Shown here: positions 22,043-34,497 of the stretch, piece after piece
Position numbering within the stretch: position 1 is the first letter of the stretch
How the letters are laid out: each line of letters begins with the position of its first letter
Translations under genes and position numbers: made by a program
Source: Rhynchospora pubera
Lineage: Eukaryota; Streptophyta; Magnoliopsida; Poales; Cyperaceae
Assembly (NCBI GenBank): GCA_028095005.1
Contig: CM051459.1
Coordinates: 197,881,902 to 197,945,901 of the forward strand
DNA length: 64,000 nucleotides
Reading direction: 5' to 3'
The notes under the pieces: generated by a model
Told to the model about the DNA's origin: nothing
What the model saw: the letters and a program-made list of their open reading frames with translations, nothing else
Databases searched by the model: none

Positions 22043-25000
22043 GTCCTAAAGAATAGGAGGCGGCTCGAGAAAGGTGAAGTTCAACTCCGCGTCGGGAATG
22101 GCACGTGCATCTCCGCTATGGCCATTGGGAGCGTGGATTTAACTTTACCTTCCGGTTTTGTGTTGGAACTAAAGGATGTATTTTTAGTTCCCTCTATCAC
22201 TCGAAACATTATCTCTATCTCTTGTTTGGACATGGATGGTTTTGATGTTGTAATAAAGAACAAGTTGTTGACCTTGTTTCGAAATGAAGTTCGTTTTTGT
22301 GATGCGCATTTATTGAATGGTCTTTATTTGCTTGATTCTAGCGGACTTATCTTGAGTGTTGAGAATGACAATAGGAAACGTAAGATTTCACATGAGAATG
22401 CAACTTTGATGTGGCATTGCCGCTTAGGTCATATCAATGAGAAACGCATCAAGAGATTACAAACCGTTGGTCTCTTGGATCAATTCGCTTTCGAGCCAAT
22501 TGACACATGCGAATCTTGTTTGATGGGAAAGATGACCAAAGCGCCTTTTCCTAACAAAGGGACAAGGGCAAATGACTTGTTAGACCTTGTACATACCGAT
22601 GTATGTGGGCCTATGAGCATTTGTGCGCGTGGTGGTTATTCATACTTCATCACATTCACCGATGACCATAGTAGATACGGGTATATCTACTTGATGCGTC
22701 ACAAATCCGAATCCTTTGACAAGTTCAAAGAATTTAAGAATGAAGTTGAGAACCAACTTGGTCGAAAGATCAAGGTCTTACGATCCGATCGAGGTGGTGA
22801 GTACTTGAGCCATGAGTTTGGCAACTATCTAAAGGAGTGTGGAATCGTTCCACAACTCACTCCACCCGGAACACCACAATGGAATGGTGTGTCCGAAAGG
22901 AGGAATCGAACTTTGCTTGACATGGTTCGATCAATGATGAGCCAAGCCGATTTGCCTATGTCCTTTTGGGGATACGCCCTTGAAACCGCAACTTTTACAT
23001 TAAACCGTGTTCCATCAAAGTCCGTTGAGAAGACGCCCTATGAGCTTTGGTTTAAGAAGAAACCAAGCATGTCGTTTCTCAAGATTTGGGGTTGTGAAGC
23101 TTATGTGAAAAGGCTAGTGAGCGATAAGCTTGGACCCAAATCGGACAAATGTCATTTCGTAGGATACCCTAAGGAAACAAAGGGTTACTACTTCTATAAC
23201 CGCAACGAGAACAAGATAGTTGTTGCTCGTTATGGTGTGTTCTTGGAGAAGGAGTTTCTCTCAAGAAGAAGTAGTGGGAGCAACGTGGTGATTGAAGAAA
23301 TTCAAGAACCGCAACAACAAAGCATGCCTCAAGTAGGCAATGTGGTTGTTCCCAATGTGGTGCCAAATGAGGTTGCACAAAATGTGGATGCACCGAATGA
23401 GATTGTAGCCGAACCCATTCCACAAGTTGTTGTGGAAGAAGAGATTCACGAACAAGCTCTCTCAAATGAAAACTCAAACATATCGCGAGTCGATGATGTT
23501 GAGGAAGCACCTTCACTTGAAGTTCAAGAACAAAGTCCACAAACCGTTGTGGAACAAGTTCAAGAACCTCAAACTTCTACCCTACGAAGATCGGCAAGGC
23601 CAAGTCGTCCACCTATAAGATATTTAGGTTTGCACGACGTTCTCGTTATGGAGAACGATGAGCCTTTGACCGTTGATGACATGAGAAAGAAACCCGACTC
23701 CAAGGAATGGCTAAAAGCCATGGAATCCGAAATGCAATCCATGTATGACAACAAGGTATGGACCTTGGTTGACCTTCCCAACGGAGTAAAACCCGTTGAG
23801 AACAAGTGGATCTTTAAGAGAAAGGTCGACATGGATGGCAACTTGACCATTTACAAAGCACGACTTGTAGCGAAAGGTTACAAGCAAATTCATGGTATTG
23901 ACTATGAAGAAACCTTCTCGCCCGTCGTCATGTTCAAGTCAATTCGGATCATGTTAGCAATTGCCGCATTCTATGATTATGAGATTTGGCAAATGGATGT
24001 CAAAACCGCCTTCCTAAATGGAAATTTGGAAGAGGATGTGTATATGACACAACCCGAGTGTTTTGTGGATCCAAAGAATGCTAACAAAGTATGCAAGCTT
24101 CAACGATCCATTTATGGATTGAAGCAAGCATCACGGAGTTGGAACAAGCGCTTTGATGAGGAAGTCAAGAAATTGAACTTCTCTCAAAGTGAAAAGGAAC
24201 CTTGTGTCTACAAGAGGTTTAGTGGGAGCGTGGTTGTGTTTCTTGTTCTATATGTTGACGATATACTCTTGATCGGGAATGATATTCCCGAATTGAATGC
24301 AGTCAATGATTCATTGAAGAAAGTGTTCTCAATGAAAGACTTGGGAGAGGCCGCCTACATCCTAGGAATCAAGATCTATAGAGATAGATCAAAGAGGATG
24401 TTAGGTTTGAGCCAAGATGCATACATTGACAAGGTGTTGCAAAAACACAACATGGCGAATTCCAAGAAGGGATTCTTGCCTATGTCACATGGCATTTACT
24501 TGAGCAAGACTCAAGGTCCGACAACGGAGACAGATCGGGAGTACATGAAGCGATTCAAGTATCCATCTGTAGTCGGATCGATTATGTATGCCATGCTATG
24601 CACTCGCCCCGATGTGGCACATCCGATTAGCGTGACTAGTCGATACCAAGCCAACCCGGGCATGGCACATTGGACCGCAGTCAAGAATATCCTCAAGTAT
24701 CTCAAGAGAACCAAGGAGAGCATTCTCGTTTACGGTGGAGACCAAGAGCTCGTTGTAACTGGTTACACCGATGCTAGTTTCCAAACCGATCGAGATGACT
24801 CCAAATCACAGTCCGGTTTTGTATTTCTGCTTAATGGTGGTGCCGTAAGTTGGAAGAGTTCCAAGCAAGATACTACGGCCGATTCCGTCACCGAAGCGGA
24901 ATATTTGGCGGCTGGTGAAGCAGCAAAAGAGGCCGTATGGATCAAGGAGTTCTTGACCGAGCTAGAGGTGGTTCCAAGCATCTCGGGTCCAGTGGATATC

Positions 25001-25240
25001 TACTGCGACAATACGGGAGCCATAGCTCAGTCCAAGGAGCCTAGGTCTCACCAGAAGACTAGGCACATTCTACGACGATTCCATCTCATCCGTCAGTTGG
25101 TCAATGACGGATGGGTCAAGGTCAAGAAGGTGGACGGTGCCGCGAACACAGCGGACCCTCTGACAAAGCCTTTGTCTCGAGCCGCGCATGAGTTGCATGT
25201 TGCATCCTTGGGGATTAGGCGTATGCCTGATTGGCTTTGA
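22043..25240 (+). CDS. copia Pol: rest of protease, integrase, reverse transcriptase, RNase H
   Basis: In the same frame as gag and open from 22043; the first ATG is at 22118 (1040 codons). Counted from that ATG: integrase zinc site with HCRLGHINEKRIKRL near 99 and CESCL; integrase core with HTDVCGPM near 159 and RSDRGGEY near 224, then WNGVSERRNRTLLD; a variable Gln/Val-rich linker; reverse transcriptase with LVAKGYKQIHGIDYEETFSP and catalytic LYVDDILLIG near 711; RNase H with GYTDASFQTD near 883 and EAEYLAAGEA. All catalytic motifs are present. Expression beyond the upstream TAG would need readthrough or internal initiation. No frameshift seen. Confidence 0.92.
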   Translation, partial: VLKNRRRLEKGEVQLRVGNGTCISAMAIGSVDLTLPSGFVLELKDVFLVPSITRNIISISCLDMDGFDVVIKNKLLTLFRNEVRFCDAHLLNGLYLLDSSGLILSVENDNRKRKISHENATLMWHCRLGHINEKRIKRLQTVGLLDQFAFEPIDTCESCLMGKMTKAPFPNKGTRANDLLDLVHTDVCGPMSICARGGYSYFITFTDDHSRYGYIYLMRHKSESFDKFKEFKNEVENQLGRKIKVLRSDRGGEYLSHEFGNYLKECGIVPQLTPPGTPQWNGVSERRNRTLLDMVRSMMSQADLPMSFWGYALETATFTLNRVPSKSVEKTPYELWFKKKPSMSFLKIWGCEAYVKRLVSDKLGPKSDKCHFVGYPKETKGYYFYNRNENKIVVARYGVFLEKEFLSRRSSGSNVVIEEIQEPQQQSMPQVGNVVVPNVVPNEVAQNVDAPNEIVAEPIPQVVVEEEIHEQALSNENSNISRVDDVEEAPSLEVQEQSPQTVVEQVQEPQTSTLRRSARPSRPPIRYLGLHDVLVMENDEPLTVDDMRKKPDSKEWLKAMESEMQSMYDNKVWTLVDLPNGVKPVENKWIFKRKVDMDGNLTIYKARLVAKGYKQIHGIDYEETFSPVVMFKSIRIMLAIAAFYDYEIWQMDVKTAFLNGNLEEDVYMTQPECFVDPKNANKVCKLQRSIYGLKQASRSWNKRFDEEVKKLNFSQSEKEPCVYKRFSGSVVVFLVLYVDDILLIGNDIPELNAVNDSLKKVFSMKDLGEAAYILGIKIYRDRSKRMLGLSQDAYIDKVLQKHNMANSKKGFLPMSHGIYLSKTQGPTTETDREYMKRFKYPSVVGSIMYAMLCTRPDVAHPISVTSRYQANPGMAHWTAVKNILKYLKRTKESILVYGGDQELVVTGYTDASFQTDRDDSKSQSGFVFLLNGGAVSWKSSKQDTTADSVTEAEYLAAGEAAKEAVWIKEFLTELEVVPSISGPVDIYCDNTGAIAQSKEPRSHQKTRHILRRFHLIRQLVNDGWVKVKKVDGAANTADPLTKPLSRAAHELHVASLGIRRMPDWL

Positions 25241-25341
25241 GTTGTATCTTTTATTTAGGCGTTAGTATGAGATATGTATATTTGGATATTACATTGAGTA
25301 CTATACACTGGCTAGAAGTCACTGTTGATTGACTCTAGGCC

Positions 25342-25352
25342 AAGTGGGAGAT
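25342..25352 (+). other. polypurine tract
   Basis: AAGTGGGAGAT directly before the 3' LTR; the priming site for plus-strand DNA synthesis. Confidence 0.85.
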
Positions 25353-27111
25353 TGTTAGAGATATGTCCTAGAAGCCAATCTTTTTGGCTACTTCTATGGT
25401 TTTTATGTTATGGATGATTTTATATCATTTGTTCCTTGATTTATGTGTTGACAGTTCATTCAGGTTGAGGATCTGAATTATAGATCACTGTGATTCATTT
25501 AGTAGTAAATGACAACAATAAATCTAAAGCGTCCATAATCTTGATAATTAACAAGGAACATTAATTATCAATAAGATTAGTATGCAAGTTAAGTGTTGAT
25601 TAAGTTCTATAAATCAAAGGTTAAGAGTAACCAACTTAATTGCATATGTTTATGTTAATTGAACATAGTACAGGACATGACCCAACGAAATAAATATATG
25701 GATTGTGTTTTGGTGTCATTATTTATTTCGTTATGATTTTGATTCTAAGTTTGAGATATTTATCTTTTCCACATGAGGATAGGTTCAATAAATATCGTCT
25801 ACCGCTGATTCCCGATAAGGGCTGCTATACGGACGTTATTTATGTTCTCTTGAATTGTGCGGGGAAAAGTTAAATAGTCAAGAAAACCGTATGTCCCTCA
25901 TTAATTCACTTAGTGAGTGACGATATCTGTTTGGGCCCCTTGATGGAGATAGATTGTTTGCTAGCAACTGATACAATTATCTCTAGATCAAGAAACGTAT
26001 AATCTGCAAGAATGACACATTCCTATCTTGGATTATACGATGATATCGTGAGGCATAGGAATCAAAATAGAGATATATTATTATTCTCTTATGCAGGATT
26101 GAAATATTGTAGCTGTACACTATTTATGCGAATTGGGAATCATAACGTGTTGCTAGATACCGCTTATGATTATTGGAATTAAATAGCGATTTAACTCCAT
26201 GTCCAACGTAGCATAAATCCTCAAAGGGTCACACAGAATTGGTGTTTTAACCATGCTTGCATTATTTATTTATTTGCAATAATTGGTATTGCAAAATATG
26301 ATGAGTTGATTAATTAATTAAATAGCGTTGTAGACCGTTATAATTAATTAAATCAAAGGGATCATATAGAAATAAATTAATGCATTATCTAATCCCTAAA
26401 TAATTATTATTAAGTTAATAATTATTTATTTTAACACATGTGCATTCTATAGGGCTTTAATTAAATAATTAATTAAAGGCCCAATAGGGATCCAAATTGA
26501 GAGCAACAAGAGAGGCCATTTAATGAATGATTAAGTGGACCCATGAGGCAATGCAATTGGCCCATAAAGGCCCTTATTGTGGCCGGCCAAACAAGGTGGT
26601 AGGTGGGGTGGCAATTTGGTAAATAGTTAGTGTGAGGTAGGTAGGGTTTGCACTCTATATAAGGATGTGGATGGTTGCAAATCCCCCTCTCTCTCTCTCC
26701 CACTAACCTAGCCGCCCCTCCCTTGGTGTGCGCCTCCCTCTCTCCCATCTCTCCCTATTGCTCATGTGTTGAGCCCTCCATTCTTCCACAAATAACTTGT
26801 TGATTTGCTAGAAGAATTGAGAAAGCTAGGGATTAGGCATCTCCTCCAAGTTACTAGCATAACTTGTAGAGGATTTGGTTAATACCAAGTGGACTCGAGG
26901 CGATTCGACAAGGAGGCGCGAGCTAGACGTGAGCACAACCACCTACAACCTAGCCGGTTCGAGCCTCTTGATTACTAGTTCAAGAGAGGTATACCTTGAA
27001 CCTTTCTCTCTTGTGTGAATGGCTTAGTGCAAGATCCGTGTTTGTGCATGATTGTTTATGGATAATTAGTAGTATTTAATCATAAAATGAAAATTATGCA
27101 CTCAACTAACA
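25353..27111 (+). repeat. 3' LTR of the copia element
   Basis: 1759 bp, same length and ends as the 5' LTR, followed by the GTAAT target duplication. The 91-codon minus-strand ORF it contains (26473-26748) is duplicated in the 5' LTR and is not a gene. Confidence 0.97.
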
Positions 27112-27116
27112 GTAAT

Positions 27117-29175
27117 CACCTAAGAATAAGGGAGTAGATATATTTTTATATCTGATATATGGGAGTATATAATTTGTATCTAGGGATTAACTATTAATGT
27201 ACTAGGAGTAAAATCACATGTTACATTGTGAGTCCCGTTTTATACATAAGGGAGTATATATTTTAGATTAAGGGAGTAAGAAATAAGGTAGTAAAAGTTA
27301 AAATTCATGTTACAGAAAATGAATATTAGGATGATAAATTAGGAGTTAGTTAACTTTGTATCTATTTGTTACAAGTGTAATTACTTTAGAATAAGGGAGT
27401 AGATATATTTTTAACTGTGTGTATCTAATTAATTTAAGGGACTAAATAAATATGGATGAGGGAGTATCTATATATCAAAGCATGAAATGTTTAACTATAG
27501 GGGATGGATGGTAACCTCTGAATTTGGTAGGTCTAGACCACCTACCTGAGCATATACTTTTATATAAGGATGTATGTATTTTTATATAAAGGAGTATCTA
27601 TTAATGCATGAAAAAATTAACTATAAGATAGTATATATTTAAAAGAAGGGATTATATATTTGAACTATAAGGAGTATATTTAGAACTATAAGAGAGTATA
27701 TATTGAAACACATAGGAATATATGTTTACCATGAATGAATATATACTTTTACATAAGGGAGTATATATTAAAGCATGAAATGTTTAACTATAGGAGATGG
27801 ATGGTAATCTCTGAATTTGGTAGGTCTAGACTATCTACCTGAGCATATACTTTTATATAAGGATGTATGTATTTTTATATAAAAGAGTATCTATTAAAGT
27901 ATGAAAACATTAACTATAAGAGAGTATATATGTAAAAGAAAGGATTATATAGTTTAACTATAAGGAGTATATTAGAACTATAAGAGAGTATATATTGAAA
28001 CACATAGGAATATATGTTTACCATGAATGAGTATCTACTTTTACATCAGGGAGTATATATTAAAGCATGAAATGTTTAATTATAGGGGATGGGTGGTAAC
28101 CTCTGAATTTGGTAGGTCTAGACCACCTACCTGAGCATATACTTTTATATAAGGATGTATGTATTTTTATATAAAGGAGTATCTATTAAAGCATGAAAAA
28201 ATTATTATAAGAGAGTATATATTTAAAAGAAGGGATTATATAGTTTAACTATAAGGAGTATATTTAGAACTATAAGGGAGTATATATTGAAACACATAGG
28301 AATATATGTTTACCATGAATGAGTATATACTTTTACATAAGGGAGTATATATTAAAGCATGAAATGTTTAACTATAGGGGATGGATGGTAACCTTTGAAT
28401 TTTGGTATGTCTAGACCATCTACCTGAGTATATACTTTTACATAAGGATGTATGTATTTTTATATAAGGGAGTATCTATTAAAGCATGAAAAATTAAACT
28501 ATAAGGGAGTATATATTTAAAAGAAGAGATTATATATTTAAATATAAGAGAGTAAATATAAAATACAAAGGGAGTATATATTAGCAGTTAAGGTTTGAAA
28601 TCATTTATATTTTTTATGTTGAATTAATGTTGATCATATGATACTCATTTCAAATACCAGTAGTATAGTTTTATCGATAAGGAGTATATATTGAAGTATA
28701 AGGGAGTATATATTCATTTCAAATACCAGTAGTATAGTTTTAACTATAAGGAGTATATTTAGAACTATAAGGGAGTATATATTGAAACACATAGGAATAT
28801 ATGTTTACCATGAATGAGTATATACTTTTACATAAGGGAGTATATATTAAAGCATGAAATGTTTAACTATAGGGGATGGATGGTAACCTTTGAATTTTGG
28901 TATGTCTAGACCATCTACCTGAGTATATACTTTTACATAAGGATGTATGTATTTTTATATAAGGGAGTATCTATTAAAGCATGAAAAATTAAACTATAAG
29001 GGAGTATATATTTAAAAGAAGAGATTATATATTTAAATATAAGAGAGTAAATATAAGATACAAAGGGAGTATATATTAGCAGTTAAGGTTTGAAATCATT
29101 TATATTTTTTATGTTGAATTAATGTTGATCATATGATACTCATTTCAAATACCAGTAGTATAGTTTTATCGATAA
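27117..29175. repeat. GGGAGTATATAT minisatellite, right part, with ~292-bp higher-order repeat
   Basis: Continuation of 16441-17244. The marker CATGAAATGTTTAA occurs at 27481, 27774, 28066, 28358 and 28853, giving periods of 293, 292, 292 and 495. Each unit holds ATGGTAACCT[C/T]TGAATTT, TAGGTCTAGACCA[C/T]CTACCTGAG and several GGGAGTATATAT copies. The last ~495-bp unit duplicates a longer segment including GATACTCATTTCAAATACC. Confidence 0.9.
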
Positions 29176-30260
29176 GTGTGATTAATTTATATTTTTGACA
29201 ATTATTCTTTTTTTATCTTGCAGGTGTATTGCATTTTTTTAGTTGATATGGCATTATCAGGTTAATTTTTTCTTTTATTTACATATGAGGGAGTATTTAT
29301 TTATATATGTGTTCATTTATTTACATAAAAGGGAGTATTTAAATGTCTATTCTATTCTGATGTTTGGCATTTAGTTGATATGCAGCATATCATTCACTTA
29401 GTTTTTAATATGTATTCATTTATTTGTATATAGGGAATTGTTTAATTATATAATCTGTCAACTGGACCTTCATTGCATATTTTCAGTATATTACCCGTAA
29501 GTTAGAAGTGTAATTATTGTACCATAAGGGAGTAAATATATTGGAAAATTGAGTACATAATAAAGAAGAATAGGTATTTAGTTTCCTTTGTCATTTTTTC
29601 ATGTAGTGTAGTTATATTTGTTTAATGGAGTAACTTTATATGTTAAATGAGTGTTTATTGCAAATTAATAATTTGTTCTTTTTTTTTGTCCAGATTGATA
29701 TTTGTGATGACGAGCTTGTGGTCGCGTTTCGTTTGTTGACATATCCTATGAATGACATTTTGATGTTCACTCTGAATAAATTGTTACTTGAATTTGATTT
29801 TAATGCTGTGTGTGTAACTGTGTATATTTATTATGAATTTGAGTTTAATTGTTATAAAAATAAGTACTCTATTATTATGGATATTGTAATTCCTTCTGTA
29901 GAAATATATAATCTCTTCTGTCAATATTTTTTGAAGACTAATCGTTTAAAAAAATAAGTTCAATTTTTTTTACATTATGCGTGCTTATTTGAATTCCTTG
30001 TGATGAAGCATATGCTCCCTTAGTTTATATTTGTACTATCTAATAAATATTTAATCATTTCTTCAAGACAAATTGTTGAAAAAATAAGTACTCCATCAAT
30101 ATGAATAATTTAATTCCTTATGTAAAAATATATACTCCCTTATGTTATACTCGGATAAAGTCAAATGATGAAATTTGATTCATTATAAACATTATTAAAT
30201 TTGTTAAATTTTATTTTATTTTATAAAAAACGCATTTATATACTCCCTTACATCATATTA
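29176..30260. other. AT-rich sequence right of the minisatellite
   Basis: One exon-like piece follows TTTTTTTTTGTCCAG at 29693 and reads IDICDDELVVAFRLLTYP; it has no recognised family. Between 30010 and 30250 the array motif appears in the opposite orientation (CTCCCTTA at three or more places). No complete gene. Confidence 0.4.
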
Positions 30261-32740
30261 AATACTCTCAGTATTTAGATGACATCAGCGTCGTCCAGCT
30301 TATGAAGATCATGTTGGACCAACCTGTTAATTTCACATGGGTCTATGGGATGTCGGGGATGTCAAATCTGTGGGATGTCCCATATCAGGACCGTAATTTT
30401 CTTGCTTGTGCTGAAGCAGAAACAACTCTTCCCCTGTTAGCAGCCCATATTAGTGTAAAACAAAGTGGTTTTATGAACAGTTTTTGGTGTCGATTATTAA
30501 GTCCCTTTGGCATTCGGGATATATGTCTATTCAGTATTCACTAATCCCAGAAATAATGTTTGTTCAGAAAAGTTGACTAAGAGTACTACTTACCATATTT
30601 ATTTTTTATGTTTCCTATTATGTGCACTTGATATTAGGACCATTTTTTTGTACTGGTTGCATTGATGAAATTTTGCAATTACATAATTTCTTATACAGTT
30701 TTGGCTATTGATAATGTAAATGACATATATAAGTTGTGTATGCAGTACGCTTGTATTTTGGGAACCTAGCTGGATATAAATTTTTATATAGATTAAAACC
30801 TTAAATTCAATGTTTAGTTACCATCATCACCTGCCAAGGCATGGGGTCGTGTTCTGGCACTGCGATACGGCTTAGCTATACTTGCTTACCATTACTTATT
30901 GTCATAGATGCAACTAAATTAACTTGTGAGGTACTTCTTTCTCATTTCAAGATATGAATTGCACAGATTCAGCCAAACCATGAGTCTTTACCCGACCAAA
31001 TCACCAGAGTTGTTTTAATATGGTATAAATTGAACAGCTTGTCAGGTAGTATGACGAAGCGTTGAAAGGCTTTAGTTATGACTGGACCCATAACATCTTG
31101 GACTGCAGAAACTTAAAGGCCCTCAATTTTATTTTTCTTTATTTTAATCCTCGTGGATCAGTTGCCTTACAAAATATCTGTCAATCGAATAAAAATAAAG
31201 ATTTTGCTTGGTCAATCCTGAAACTTAGTTAGAAGCAGATCAATTCATCGTGTCCATCTGTTTTTCAATGCTATATGGTCTGAATTTATATATCAGAACC
31301 ATGTAACATAGCAAGAAAAGAGCAGCTTTGGCCTCTTTAGAAGAAGTGCGCTTGAAATCATGCTGGTAAATTTGTAATATATATTATTTGACAAGGTTTA
31401 AGATTTGTAATTCTAAAATAATTCAAATTCGTGCTAAAACAATAATTATATATATGTATTATTTAGGAACCTTTTTTTTATGCTTGAAATAAATGATCGT
31501 ATTTTGGACTACAGAATACAGATTCTGTTTTTCAGTCAATGATGGAGTTCGAAATTAATGTATTGTTAGGAGCTCTGAGAAATGATGTACTTCCCTGTCT
31601 TCCCAATTTAAATGACAGGCTTTCTGAAGTTATCAATTAAAAAACTACAATAGACAGGATTGTACTTCTCGTGGGATCCAAAGCTGTAATTTGGCTTACC
31701 CACTGAAAAAAAAAAAGAAAAGCCATTTTTTCCCAGCATTGCATATGTTACTATTCCAAACATCATTGCACTGCTGAAAATCTAAAACATCACAAGTTAG
31801 AACAACATTTCAGCATGTGCAAAAAAAAATGATGGGATATTGATTTATAAAATTCAGAGAGGAATTTAACCGAAAGAGAAAAGTAATTGAGCTAGAAAAG
31901 CTTGTGAAGATACCGTCCTAGGCGACTGGAAAATCCGAAATGCCTCTCAAGCACTTCAACTGAAGCTTGGATGCTATCACTTTCATAAATTTCTTCAAAA
32001 TAAAATAAGAAAGAAACAGATAAAAGAAGTTACTTAACAAGAAAGAATGCCATTCATTTGACCATACTGAATTTTTTTCCACCATTAAGCAAGAATAATA
32101 TGAATTCTATAATTCCACTTTCGCTACTTTTTTCCAACTAATAAAATTAAAATTTTACAAAGAAATCAACGTCATGGCAACATCAAATCAAATGTTGATA
32201 TGAAAATATACATTTAGTAGTAGCGGGTCAACAATTTCTGACGCTATATAGTACCATCTGCAGTTAATATAACATCTGATATTTTTTTCCACAATCAAGT
32301 AAAAACACTGCGAATCCTTTATTAATATACGTACTATGTACCCTTGCTCTCACATGCTAAAATTTTGTAATGAGATCGTGTAATTAGAACATAGAACTGT
32401 CCTTCATTTTCTGATATGTCAATGTCTACTATCTGGACTTAGCAATACACTGGTAATGCACCAAATCCGTATTACATTTGCATGGTCCCCTCCTCCTTTT
32501 CATTTTTCCCTGAAAAAGTAATCAATTGCCAGCCAAGTCTATTTCTCTCTTGAGAAAAAGGAAAAGAAGCTATAGTATAAGACCCCAAAGTTTTCTTTAA
32601 TTAATGAGTCCCTTGTCATACTCTTTCCGTTCACATGTTACTACTGTCAGGCGATAACTTTGCACTTTGTAGTTAGAGAGAAATGTACATATATATGAGC
32701 GAGAAATAAAGTAGGTGCAACTTTCTTTGGTGCACAGCTT
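30261..32740. other. intergenic with unrecognised exon-like stretches
   Basis: 30276-30541 is open on the plus strand for about 88 codons (including MKIMLDQPVNFTWVYGMSGM) but matches nothing I know. On the minus strand 31917-31995 reads SIQASVEVLERHFGFSSRLG with splice-like ends. These may be decayed or captured exons. The rest is AT-rich and featureless. Confidence 0.3.
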
Positions 32741-33182
32741 TTTAATTGGATGATGGTCTCCCCTTTCGTCGATATCAATTTGTTTGTTGCCAATCTTGCT
32801 TCTTCCCTTCACTCGCACAGTCAAACAAACAACTGTTTTTTGCTTTCCATTTCCTCGTTTTACTTTCTACTCTCTTTGTTTTTTTTTTCCTTTTTAGAAT
32901 GTGTTTTTCTTTCTACTCTGTCAGTTTCCCTGCTCTAAACCGCATCTTTGGAGACAGACACGAGTTGGTGTCTCAAATTGTACGGCTTTTATGGAACCAT
33001 TTTACACAGATTAGGCTCGTCAATTTCAGATCAACTGTAACCGTATATTCTGTAATGGCAGGTTAATTTTGTTTAAGCTGTTTAATTAAAAATAAACAAT
33101 CGAGCTTTGTCTGAAATGATTAATGAATCCGTACTATTTAATTAAAGAGTGTGATGGTGTCTTTCGGTTGAGTTTTATTATA
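32741..33182. other. intergenic, no gene recognised
   Basis: T-rich sequence with overlapping plus-strand ORFs (32746-33066) that are low-complexity Phe/Ser/Leu-rich and look non-coding. Confidence 0.4.
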
Positions 33183-33806
33183 TATGTATCAAGCTTTTAA
33201 ATTTCGCCGAAATAATGACGTTATATCCGAAATTTCGGTTTTCCGGACAAAAACGCACCAACATTACAGTTTCAAATCAGAAAAATGCGTAACGCGTCAT
33301 TTCCGAAATAACACCGTTATTTCAGGGAAAAAACTTCATTTTTGCGGAGAAAAAACGGAGATAGGAGTGACTTTTTATACAATATAATTATATATATATA
33401 TATATTTATATTATAGTATTAATGTATTATACAGTGTAATTTTTTTCTTTAGATTTTGTGCTTATTATTTGTTATCCTCTTTTTCTTTGTTATTCTCTTT
33501 GCTTAATTTCTTTCTGTTAGATTACACAACATTAGGATTAGTAATTTAATTGTTCTCTTTGCTTAATTTCTTTGCTTAAGATTACATATTGAAAAAAATA
33601 GATATTAGATTATTAGCATATTAAAAAAATATAGAATTCTGACTTGTACTGTAGTATTGCACACAAACATATATATGAGTTTGACACAGATGTTCGCATA
33701 TACACACCGTTTTTTCGCCGTTATTTCACCGAAAAAACACCGCACCATTAAATCAACTCTATACCGTCATACCGAAAAAAATGAAATTTAAAAGCTTGAT
33801 ATGTAT
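33183..33806. repeat. ~620-bp foldback element, termini ATCAAGCTTTTAAATTTC
   Basis: The left end (GTATCAAGCTTTTAAATTTC) and right end (GAAATTTAAAAGCTTGATAT) are inverted repeats of about 22 bp. Sub-terminal CG-rich blocks (CGCCGAAATAA, TTTTTTCGCCGTTATTTC) also pair. The interior has a short tandem duplication of TTCTCTTTGCTTAATTTCTT (near 33491 and 33553). No target duplication is clear. Confidence 0.6.
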
Positions 33807-34497
33807 TAAACATCCACGCTAGGTTATTCAGTCATGTTGTCATAACACTGAAACACACACTTAAATTGGACAGCATTTCTATGAAACAAGATGGCGCTTA
33901 CATATGCAATTGATTTTATGTAAATTAATTAATGCACCTGCACGATATGTAGTAACATATTGCGATTTTTTTTTCTCTCCAAAAAGTGGAGAGAAGCAAC
34001 AGAGGTCGCAAATTCCTCGCTGTATAATGAACGCCAGAATATATATGAATTCAAAATTATTTGGAAGTCATTCCGATGACATATCACTTTAAGTTAGATT
34101 ATATATAGGTTTATTTATACGAAGTTATCAACAACAAAAGTAAAAGAGTACTTAAATAGCAGATAGCGATCCAGAGATGTATCAGAATTCATAGCAATTT
34201 TTTTTTTTAATCTCAGCCCGTAGAAATTCAATTCATGTGTCGCGCAACACAATGGTGTAGCGCACATGAAGACAAAAACCATAGAATGGTGTAGCACATG
34301 AACAAACTTAAGGAACTCTATATTGTACCCAGAAAAATCGAGATGAACAAACATAGTTTATACTTAAATTTTAGGATGAAACATTTATAAAAGGTATAAT
34401 CAAACCTAAAAAGCCGACCTAGAATATTTAAGATAAAAAGTCATTTAGAAATTAAGGATAAATCTTGATTTAAATACTCATAAAATTATTTTTATTT
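33807..34497. other. sequence left of the endogenous pararetrovirus
   Basis: AT-rich. A small direct duplication (AATGGTGTAGC...ACATGAA) occurs at about 34250-34305. The left virus-host junction is somewhere before 34498. No LTR-like or promoter region of a pararetrovirus and no ORF1 is recognised here. Confidence 0.4.

Larger units (their letters stand above)
17245..27111 (+). mobile_element. full-length Ty1/copia LTR retrotransposon, 9867 bp
   Basis: TG...CA LTRs of 1759 bp each (17245-19003 and 25353-27111), perfect 5-bp target duplication GTAAT (17240-17244 and 27112-27116), tRNA-iMet-type primer site, gag-pol in copia order (integrase before RT/RNase H) and a purine tract before the 3' LTR. 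Only two LTR differences were seen on reading, so the insertion is very young. A single in-frame TAG in the protease is the only break seen in coding sequence. The lineage within copia was not determined. Confidence 0.97.

Noticed and set aside
32746..33066. 106-codon plus-strand ORF
   Set aside because: T-rich low-complexity Phe/Leu/Ser sequence, no start context, splice signals or domains.
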